Below, in pieces: positions 1 through 4,072 of a stretch of 5,532 nucleotides of DNA; the stretch's first letter is position 1; every line of letters starts with the position of its first letter. The DNA is from Oscillospiraceae bacterium (lineage in GTDB: Bacteria > Bacillota_A > Clostridia > Saccharofermentanales > Saccharofermentanaceae): assembly GCA_902791885.1 (NCBI GenBank), contig CADAXO010000116.1, positions 1 through 5,532 of the forward strand, given 5' to 3'. A model generated the notes under the pieces. The model was not told where the DNA came from, searched no databases, and worked only from the letters and a program-made list of their open reading frames with translations. Made by a program: the position numbers and the translations under genes.

Positions 1-1
1 G

Positions 2-655
2 GATGTTAACGGTGAGCCGATACCTATGCTGTTCCGCCCGTTCCACGAAGATAACGGCGGCTGGTTCTGGTGGGGAAGAGAGCATCTCGCAGATGATAAG
101 TTCATAACCCTTTTCAGATATACGATAGATTATCTTCAGGATGAGAAGGGCGTTAAGAGTTTCGCATATGCATATTCGCCGAACGGTTTCTTCGATTCTC
201 CCGAGCACTATCTTAGAAGATACCCGGGCGACGACTATATCGATGTCCTGGGAATGGATATCTACAGAGACCGCCCGTCTAAGGAAGATAAGTTCTACGA
301 CAATATGAGAAAGTCATTGGAGATCATGTGGCAGGTGAGTCTTATGCACGGCAAGCCATATGCTCTGACCGAACTCGGAACCCGCGTTCTTGATTCAGGC
401 GAAGGCTATTATGAAGGCCTTGCACCGTCAGGTAATGCCGTAAAGGACTGGTTCACGGAGTTCCTGTCATTTATCTCGTCATTCGAGGCAGGTCTTCGCT
501 GCTCCTATATCCTCACATGGGCGAATTTCTCGGATCAGCAGTTCTGGGTTCCTTACGAGCTTAAGGATGAAACAGGTGCCGTTAAGTTCCGCCATGAGAT
601 GTGCGATGATTTTGTTAAGTTCTGCCGCGATTCAAGAGTCATTCTCGCGCCGTAG
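2..655 (+). CDS. Family 26 glycoside hydrolase (endo-beta-1,4-mannanase-like), 3' part only
   Basis: The reading frame is open from base 2, so the gene starts outside the window; 217 residues up to the TAG at 653-655 are visible. The GH26 signature RPFHEDNGGWFWWG is present; in this family the Glu of the HE pair (codon 47-49) is the catalytic acid/base. The second catalytic residue, the nucleophile, fits the Glu of LTELGT (codon 371-373), and the LTWANF motif supplies the conserved active-site Trp (codon 518-520). Spacing and order match retaining GH26 beta-mannanases of clan GH-A, which cut beta-1,4-mannans. Beta-1,3-xylanase or mixed-linkage glucanase activity also occurs in GH26, so the substrate is inferred. 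A signal peptide or binding modules would lie upstream and cannot be judged; nothing follows the catalytic domain at the C-terminus. There is no terminator after the stop: the -35 box of the next tRNA promoter begins 9 bases later. Confidence 0.9.
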   Translation, partial: DVNGEPIPMLFRPFHEDNGGWFWWGREHLADDKFITLFRYTIDYLQDEKGVKSFAYAYSPNGFFDSPEHYLRRYPGDDYIDVLGMDIYRDRPSKEDKFYDNMRKSLEIMWQVSLMHGKPYALTELGTRVLDSGEGYYEGLAPSGNAVKDWFTEFLSFISSFEAGLRCSYILTWANFSDQQFWVPYELKDETGAVKFRHEMCDDFVKFCRDSRVILAP

Positions 656-664
656 GGCGGTTGA

Positions 665-693
665 TTGACAAGGGTTTACGGCTGAAATAGAAT
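665..693 (+). promoter_or_regulatory. Sigma-A promoter of tRNA-Gly(CCC)
   Basis: A perfect -35 box TTGACA (665-670) is separated by 17 bases from the -10 box TAGAAT (688-693, one mismatch). Transcription should start near 700, leaving a short leader before the tRNA at 709. It sits just downstream of the mannanase stop codon, so the tRNA has its own start even if mannanase transcripts read through. Confidence 0.85.
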
Positions 694-708
694 GATTAAG
701 CTGATTAT

Positions 709-784
<76 letters not shown>

Positions 785-790
785 GCAAAT

Positions 791-852
791 AAAAACTCCC
801 TCGCTACGTACTCCGCGCTTTGCTTGTGCGTAAGTCCGCTCGGGGAGTTTTT
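791..852 (+). terminator. Rho-independent terminator after tRNA-Gly(CCC)
   Basis: The arms AAAAACTCCC (791-800) and GGGAGTTTTT (843-852) are perfectly complementary, and the downstream arm ends in five Ts. The 42-base loop is long and holds further weak pairing (for example TACG 805-808 with CGTA 829-832) and an imperfect direct repeat (CGTACTCCGC at 807-816, CGTAAGTCCGC at 829-839). Because the arms are A-rich on the left, the structure could also act on the minus strand. It probably ends both the tRNA transcript and any read-through from the mannanase gene. Confidence 0.8.
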
Positions 853-914
853 ATATGCTTTACTAAACGCAACTAGCAGAGCAAGGGGTTTCATATGTAT
901 CCCTGTGTGAAAAG

Positions 915-964
915 TCCACCAATCCCTTTGCAAAACGGACTATTTGTAACTCCAAAGGTGGATT
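915..964 (+). repeat. Nested inverted repeat, copy 1
   Basis: The 50-bp unit begins TCCACCAA and ends GGTGGATT. The outer arms TCCACC (915-920) and GGTGGA (957-962) are complementary and extend outwards with AAG/TTT if one G-T pair is allowed. An inner pair of arms, TTGCAAA (928-934) and TTTGTAA (943-949), closes an 8-base loop with one G-T pair. Aligned without gaps to copy 2 at 988-1037, 38 of 50 positions are identical, and both arm pairs remain able to pair. Such a hairpin may be a REP/MITE-like element, an RNA structure or a protein-binding site; the sequence does not decide which. Confidence 0.75.
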
Positions 965-987
965 TGTGGCCCTAAAACGCATAAAAA

Positions 988-1037
988 TCCACCAAACCTG
1001 TTACAAAACAGCCATTTTGTAACGTCGATGGTGGATT
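988..1037 (+). repeat. Nested inverted repeat, copy 2
   Basis: This is the same 50-bp layout as copy 1, in the same orientation, starting 73 bases further on. The outer arms are AATCCACCA (986-994) and TGGTGGATT (1029-1037), a perfect 9-bp match. The inner arms are GTTACAAAA (1000-1008) and TTTTGTAAC (1015-1023), also perfect, around a 6-base loop. There is no T-run after it, so it does not look like an intrinsic terminator. Confidence 0.75.
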
Positions 1038-1105
1038 ACATATCTGTGTGTCCTTTTGCCTTAAAGACCGATATCAGGCGGATTTGTCGCTTTTCGGGAG
1101 TTGTA

Positions 1106-1114
1106 TGCTACAAT
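1106..1114 (+). promoter_or_regulatory. Extended -10 promoter of the HAD phosphatase gene
   Basis: TG at 1106-1107, one base, then TACAAT at 1109-1114 forms an extended -10 element. The only -35 candidate is TTGTCG at 1084-1089 with a long 19-base spacer, consistent with reliance on the TG extension. Transcription would start near 1121-1122, at the ATG itself, implying a leaderless mRNA. Confidence 0.55.
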
Positions 1115-1121
1115 ACGCGCT

Positions 1122-1766
1122 ATGAGTGACTATGATCTTATTTTATATGACTTGGATGGAACTATCTGGGACTCGATCCCCGTAATCATGCATTCGTTCA
1201 GGCATGCGTATGAAGAAGTCTTCGGAGAGTGTAAAAGAAGCGATGCCGATCTTATGGGTTATATCGGAAGACCGCTTCCGGAGACATTCAGCATGCACGA
1301 TGACGAGACGGCCAAGAAGCTTCTCGACGCATATATAGTCCATAACCACGAACTTCTGAAACATGACTGTATTCCGATGTTTCCGGGAGTTATGGAAGAT
1401 CTTCATTTGATTAAGGAGATGGGTTACCGTCAGGGAGTGGTGACCAGTAAAAGACATGAGTCCGCTGATGTGACGTTGAAGTTCAAAGGCCTGTCCGATT
1501 TCTTCGATGTTTGTCTTTGTAAGGAAGATACAGTAAAGCATAAGCCCGACGGCGAGCCTCTTATTATCGCTGCATCCAAGCTCGGGATCGAGGATATGAG
1601 CAGAGTTATTTATGTCGGCGATGCAATGCCCGATGCGTTGTGTGCGGGGAATGCCGGGGCAAAGTTCGCTCTCGTAAGCTGGTCTTCGATGGATAAAGAG
1701 GCGATAATGGCCGCTGCGCCGGAAGGTTCGGTCGTGATCGGAAGCCTGAAAGAGCTTGTAAATTAA
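1122..1766 (+). CDS. HAD-superfamily phosphatase (phosphoglycolate phosphatase/PpaX-like)
   Basis: The 214-residue protein has all four HAD motifs. Motif I is DLDGT with nucleophile Asp10 and acid/base Asp12. Motif II is VVTSK with Thr108. Motif III is Lys141 in KHKPDG. Motif IV is GDAMPD with Asp167 and Asp171, which bind Mg2+. The region between motifs I and II fits the alpha-helical cap of subfamily IA, shared by phosphoglycolate phosphatases, beta-phosphoglucomutases and PpaX. It should be a soluble cytoplasmic hydrolase of a small phosphate ester; the substrate cannot be read from the sequence. ATG1122 was chosen because DLDGT normally lies about 10 residues from the start. An in-frame TTG at 1101 touches GGGAG with no spacing and overlaps the promoter. 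No Shine-Dalgarno precedes ATG1122. No terminator follows the stop, and the tRNA-Gly(GCC) promoter begins 40 bases later. Confidence 0.9.
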   Translation: MSDYDLILYDLDGTIWDSIPVIMHSFRHAYEEVFGECKRSDADLMGYIGRPLPETFSMHDDETAKKLLDAYIVHNHELLKHDCIPMFPGVMEDLHLIKEMGYRQGVVTSKRHESADVTLKFKGLSDFFDVCLCKEDTVKHKPDGEPLIIAASKLGIEDMSRVIYVGDAMPDALCAGNAGAKFALVSWSSMDKEAIMAAAPEGSVVIGSLKELVN

Positions 1767-1805
1767 GGCTTTAAGAGAAATCATAACAATTGCTTTGAAA
1801 AGTTG

Positions 1806-1834
1806 TTGACAAATCGGGACCTCGCTCATATAAT
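1806..1834 (+). promoter_or_regulatory. Perfect-consensus sigma-A promoter of tRNA-Gly(GCC)
   Basis: TTGACA (1806-1811), a 17-base spacer and TATAAT (1829-1834) match the consensus at all 12 positions with optimal spacing. The expected start near 1841 is 4 bases before the mature tRNA. An inverted repeat, AACAATT (1785-1791) with AGTTGTT (1801-1807, one G-T pair), overlaps the first two bases of the -35 box. Confidence 0.93.
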
Positions 1835-1844
1835 AATCAAGCAC

Positions 1845-1919
1845 GCGGGATTAACTCAGTGGTAGAGTGTCACCTTGCCAAGGTGAAAGTCGCGAGTTCA
1901 AGTCTCGTATCCCGCTCCA
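1845..1919 (+). tRNA. tRNA-Gly, anticodon GCC
   Basis: The acceptor stem GCGGGAT (1845-1851) pairs with ATCCCGC (1909-1915), followed by discriminator T1916 and an encoded CCA at 1917-1919. The anticodon stem 1870-1874/1882-1886 closes the loop TTGCCAA with anticodon GCC at 1877-1879, which reads GGC and GGU glycine codons. The T loop TTCAAGT and D-arm sequence are standard. It differs from the upstream tRNA-Gly(CCC) at about 11 of 76 aligned positions, several of them paired changes that keep stems intact. It has its own promoter and terminator. Confidence 0.97.
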
Positions 1920-1959
1920 CCTGATACCCTGGTACGTAAGTATCAGGGTTTTATTTTTT
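1920..1959 (+). terminator. Rho-independent terminator after tRNA-Gly(GCC)
   Basis: An 8-bp stem, CCTGATAC (1920-1927) with GTATCAGG (1940-1947), encloses a 12-base loop and is followed by a T-rich tract (1949-1959, ten Ts in eleven bases). It starts right after the CCA end. It likely also ends read-through transcripts from the HAD phosphatase gene. Confidence 0.9.
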
Positions 1960-1987
1960 GTCGAGAATGTGATAAAACGGTTGGGTA

Positions 1988-1994
1988 AAGGGGG
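1988..1994 (+). promoter_or_regulatory. Ribosome-binding site fixing the GTG start of the SGNH lipoprotein
   Basis: AAGGGGG at 1988-1994 lies 7 bases before GTG2002. This selects that start over longer in-frame possibilities, which would run into the terminator and tRNA. Confidence 0.7.
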
Positions 1995-2001
1995 ACGCCA
2001 A

Positions 2002-2715
2002 GTGAGATCCGGTAATAAGACATTCAAGATTATATGTATAGCTGCGGCTTTGGGTATGTCTTTATCCGCTGTATCATGCTCCCTTGTACCTCCCGAAGAG
2101 ACCGTAATCGTTACCAATGCACAGGGTGAGTCATTCCGTATCATTCCGCCTCAGCATGATGAGAATAATCAGGAAGTTCAGCTGACTGCACCGTCGAATG
2201 AATTGTATATGGCTACTGAGAATCTTGATTTTACGGATTTTGTATTTGTCGGCGATTCCAGAACCGTCGGAATGGGACAGTATCTTCACCTGACAACTAT
2301 CGCGGAAGTCGGTGTCGGTTATTCATTCCTTCAGTCGCACTACGACGAGATTATGAACTTAAGCGGTAAGAATATCGTCTTCAACTTAGGCGTTAACGAT
2401 CTTGCCCATATCGATGAATATATCGAGTTCTTCCAGCGCATCCCCGAGGATTTCTGCTTTGACAACCATCTTTATGTCGTCTCGGTCAATCCGACTTCCG
2501 GTCCTTATTCGAGTATGAACGGAGATATCGATTATTTCAATGTTCAGCTGTCGGACAGCCTTCCGAGCACGATCAAGTGGATCGATACATGTTCGTTCTT
2601 AAGAGATGCCGGCTTCGGTTCGCCGGACGGTCTTCACTATAATCAGCAGACATATGAGACGATCGCAGAGCTCATCTATAACGATGTCATGCTGTATCAA
2701 AGCCTCGGTTACTGA
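2002..2715 (+). CDS. SGNH/GDSL-family hydrolase, predicted lipoprotein
   Basis: From GTG2002 the protein has 237 residues. The N-terminus is a lipoprotein signal: basic residues Arg2, Lys6 and Lys9, a hydrophobic stretch 10-24, and a degenerate lipobox ending AVSC with Cys26 as the lipidation site. A Pro/Glu-rich, probably disordered linker follows. The SGNH fold starts near residue 80, with block I FVGDSRT (nucleophile Ser86), the block II Gly in VGVGY (104-106), block III GVND (Asn132) and block V DGLHY (Asp209, His212), so the catalytic set is complete. It is probably an extracellular membrane-anchored esterase or deacetylase acting on acylated carbohydrate; the substrate is unknown. The nearby mannanase makes acetylated mannan an attractive but unproven target. 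The frame continues upstream into the tRNA, but GTG2002 has the good ribosome-binding site. No strong promoter lies between the tRNA terminator and the start; at best there is an extended -10-like TG-T-GATAAA at 1968-1976. Confidence 0.85.
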   Translation: MRSGNKTFKIICIAAALGMSLSAVSCSLVPPEETVIVTNAQGESFRIIPPQHDENNQEVQLTAPSNELYMATENLDFTDFVFVGDSRTVGMGQYLHLTTIAEVGVGYSFLQSHYDEIMNLSGKNIVFNLGVNDLAHIDEYIEFFQRIPEDFCFDNHLYVVSVNPTSGPYSSMNGDIDYFNVQLSDSLPSTIKWIDTCSFLRDAGFGSPDGLHYNQQTYETIAELIYNDVMLYQSLGY

Positions 2716-2721
2716 TATAAT
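2716..2721 (+). promoter_or_regulatory. Possible -10 box for trxA
   Basis: A perfect TATAAT directly follows the stop codon of the SGNH gene. The region 17-18 bases upstream holds only a weak -35 (CTGTAT, 2692-2697). A start near 2728 would give a leader of about 23 bases containing the trxA ribosome-binding site. Co-transcription with the SGNH gene across the 35-base gap is an alternative. Confidence 0.4.
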
Positions 2722-2750
2722 ATCTGTATCTTAGAACGGAGGTATTAACT

Positions 2751-3071
2751 ATGGCTGTATTAGCTGTTGATCAGAATAATTTTGAAGCTGAAGTATTGAA
2801 TTCCGCAACTCCCGTCCTGGTTGATTTCTGGGCTCCCTGGTGCGGTCCCTGCAAGATGTTGGGACCTGTAATAGATCAGCTTTCCGGAGAATACGAAGGT
2901 AAGGTTAAGTTCTGCAAGTGCAATGTGGATGACAATTCAGATCTTGCCATCTCATACGGGGTATCAAGCATCCCTGCAGTTAAGATCTTCAAGGACGGAC
3001 AGATCGTAGCCGAGTCTTTGGGATTCCAGCCCCTTCCTGCTATAAAGCAGTTCGTAGACGGAGCTTTATAA
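2751..3071 (+). CDS. trxA: Thioredoxin
   Basis: The 106-residue length and layout are those of classical single-domain thioredoxin. The active site WCGPC has Cys31 and Cys34 within DFWAPWCGPCK, and the conserved cis-proline is Pro75 in SSIPAV. It reduces disulfides of cytoplasmic proteins such as ribonucleotide reductase and is itself reduced by thioredoxin reductase, which is not in this window. There is no signal peptide or membrane segment. A strong GGAGG (2738-2742) lies 8 bases before the ATG. The start is 35 bases after the SGNH lipoprotein stop, so the two may share a transcript, although a TATAAT at 2716-2721 could give trxA its own. Unusually, the strand before NVDDN carries two extra cysteines (Cys55 and Cys57, FCKCNV). 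The gene converges on the radical SAM gene with only 7 bases between the stop codons. Confidence 0.96.
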   Translation: MAVLAVDQNNFEAEVLNSATPVLVDFWAPWCGPCKMLGPVIDQLSGEYEGKVKFCKCNVDDNSDLAISYGVSSIPAVKIFKDGQIVAESLGFQPLPAIKQFVDGAL

Positions 3072-3078
3072 TCCGGGT

Positions 3079-3999
3079 TTATGATCTGAAGTCGGGAAGA
3101 AGTTCGTCTCCTGACGCGTCTTCCTGAATGAAAGCGTTAGTCTGATCGTTGATAAGAAGATAATCTGCCGCGGCGTCGTAATGGCCCTGCGGCAGTTTTC
3201 TATTGAGGTATTCCGGAAGCTTCATCTCCGGGTACTTATATTCGAACGGCGTGTACTGGTTCATGAGGCTTATGTACACGTTATTTCCGTAAGTTTTGCA
3301 CAGGTGATCCAGCACTTTCTTCGTATCGAAAAGCTTTCCCGGGAGCATCAGGTGCCTTACGATAACTCCCTTCTGCATAATGCCTTCGGAATCGGTTACG
3401 GCAGATCCCGTCTGTCTGTACATCTCGGCTATGGCGGCAGAGCACACAGTAAAGTAATCTCTGCACTTGCAAAGCTCATAAGACAGGGAAGAGGAGAAGA
3501 ACTTCATGTCGGGGATGTATATGTCGACAAGACCTTCAAGCAGCTTAAGTGAATCGACGCTCTCGTAGCCGCCGGAGTTAAACACAACGGGTATCGTAAG
3601 TCCGCTTCTGCGGGCGATCCTGATGGACTCGGCCACGGTCGGGATGAAGTGACCCGCAGTTACAAGATTGATGTTGTGGACTTGTTTCTTCTGAAGGTCA
3701 AGATATGCTTCGGCTAGCTCCTGCGCTGTCATCTTCTGCCCGGCTCCTGTCGGTCCTCTGCTTATGTTGAAGTTCTGGCAGAATACGCACTTAAGGGAAC
3801 AGCCCTCGAAAAACACGGTTCCGCTGCCTTTTGTTCCTGATATCGGGGGTTCTTCGCCCCTGTGGACTGATATGAGATTAACGACCGGGATGTCTCCCAT
3901 TCCGCAAAATCCGGCCTTGCCTGAAGTACGGTCGGCCCCGCATGATCTGGGGCATATTATGCAGTTTTCATATCTTGAAGTCTTTAAACTGTCGCGCAT
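3079..3999 (-). CDS. PflX-like radical SAM protein (COG1313 type)
   Basis: From ATG 3999 the protein has 306 residues. The radical SAM motif CxxxCxxC is at Cys67, Cys71 and Cys74 (GCSLKCVFCQNF), which holds the [4Fe-4S] cluster that cleaves S-adenosylmethionine. Upstream is a second Cys set, Cys13, Cys16, Cys20 and Cys32 (CIICPRSCG...GFC), typical of the PflX-like group related to pyruvate formate-lyase activating enzymes; SGTKGSGTVFF between them is also typical. The substrate of this family is not established to my knowledge. No glycyl-radical enzyme gene is visible nearby, so calling it an activase would be a guess. An in-frame ATG at 4047 would add 16 residues reaching purF, but has no ribosome-binding site. 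ATG 3999 follows a perfect TATAAT by 6 bases, pointing to a leaderless mRNA. It is divergent from purF and convergent with trxA. Confidence 0.87.
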   Translation of the reverse strand: MRDSLKTSRYENCIICPRSCGADRTSGKAGFCGMGDIPVVNLISVHRGEEPPISGTKGSGTVFFEGCSLKCVFCQNFNISRGPTGAGQKMTAQELAEAYLDLQKKQVHNINLVTAGHFIPTVAESIRIARRSGLTIPVVFNSGGYESVDSLKLLEGLVDIYIPDMKFFSSSLSYELCKCRDYFTVCSAAIAEMYRQTGSAVTDSEGIMQKGVIVRHLMLPGKLFDTKKVLDHLCKTYGNNVYISLMNQYTPFEYKYPEMKLPEYLNRKLPQGHYDAAADYLLINDQTNAFIQEDASGDELLPDFRS

Positions 4000-4013
4000 A
4001 TGTAAATTATAAT
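3984..4013 (+). promoter_or_regulatory. Candidate purF promoter
   Basis: TATAAT at 4008-4013 is a perfect -10. The -35 region is weak: TTAAAC at 3984-3989, 18 bases upstream. The start would be near 4020, giving a leader of about 53 bases. I see no purine-riboswitch-sized structure in that leader and no PurBox pair I can recognise. Confidence 0.45.
4006..4011 (-). promoter_or_regulatory. -10 box of the radical SAM gene
   Basis: Read on the minus strand, 4011 to 4006 is TATAAT, followed by six bases and then ATG at 3999-3997. Transcription would start at about the A of that ATG. No good -35 is seen (TCCAAT at the 17-base position). The box lies in the self-complementary ATTATAAT at 4006-4013 and so overlaps the plus-strand -10 proposed for purF. 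Confidence 0.5.
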
Positions 4014-4061
4014 ATATAGCGTTTTGGAATTGGAGTGATAAAATCATCGTGGTGGAAAATC

Positions 4062-4067
4062 AGGAGG
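4062..4067 (+). promoter_or_regulatory. Ribosome-binding site fixing the TTG start of purF
   Basis: A full AGGAGG is placed 5 bases before TTG4073. This favours TTG4073 over the in-frame GTG4049, whose nearest GGAG (4032-4035) is 13 bases away. Confidence 0.75.
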
Positions 4068-4072
4068 TAACT

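Larger units (their letters stand above)
853..1105. other. Gene-free spacer carrying hairpin repeats
   Basis: No credible coding frame exists here on either strand. The minus-strand frame over 715-933 is only the antisense of the tRNA and its terminator. The spacer contains the two 50-bp nested inverted repeats listed separately. It also has a flanking direct repeat: CATAT then CTGTGTG at 892-896 and 903-909 (6 bases between them), and the same two blocks joined at 1039-1050. It ends with the promoter of the HAD phosphatase gene. Confidence 0.7.

Noticed and set aside
915..1037. CRISPR array
   Set aside because: Only two 50-bp units with strong internal palindromes and 12 mismatches, separated by a 23-base spacer; no cas genes. 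The pattern is that of a hairpin repeat, not CRISPR.
1143..1844. Minus-strand 233-residue frame opposite the HAD gene
   Set aside because: Although long, the plus strand has all four HAD catalytic motifs in order; the minus frame has no domain, no plausible ribosome-binding site, and covers the tRNA promoter.
1867..2001. N-terminal extension of the SGNH lipoprotein frame into the tRNA
   Set aside because: It would translate the tRNA and terminator. GTG2002 has a good ribosome-binding site and yields a proper lipoprotein signal.
1851..2144. Minus-strand 97-residue frame
   Set aside because: It covers the antisense of tRNA-Gly(GCC), its terminator and the start of the lipoprotein gene; no recognisable domain.
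3181..3552. Plus-strand 123-residue frame opposite the radical SAM gene
   Set aside because: Shadow frame without a recognisable domain; the minus strand encodes conserved radical SAM motifs. The same applies to the short frame at 3764-4012.
4000..4047. Longer start (ATG 4047) for the radical SAM protein
   Set aside because: It has no ribosome-binding site and would run through the -10 box into the purF leader; ATG 3999 fits the promoter better. It is not fully excluded.
4020..4072. Purine riboswitch in the purF leader
   Set aside because: The leader is only about 53 bases, lacks the three-way-junction layout, and shows only a small TGAT/ATCA hairpin at 4036-4046.
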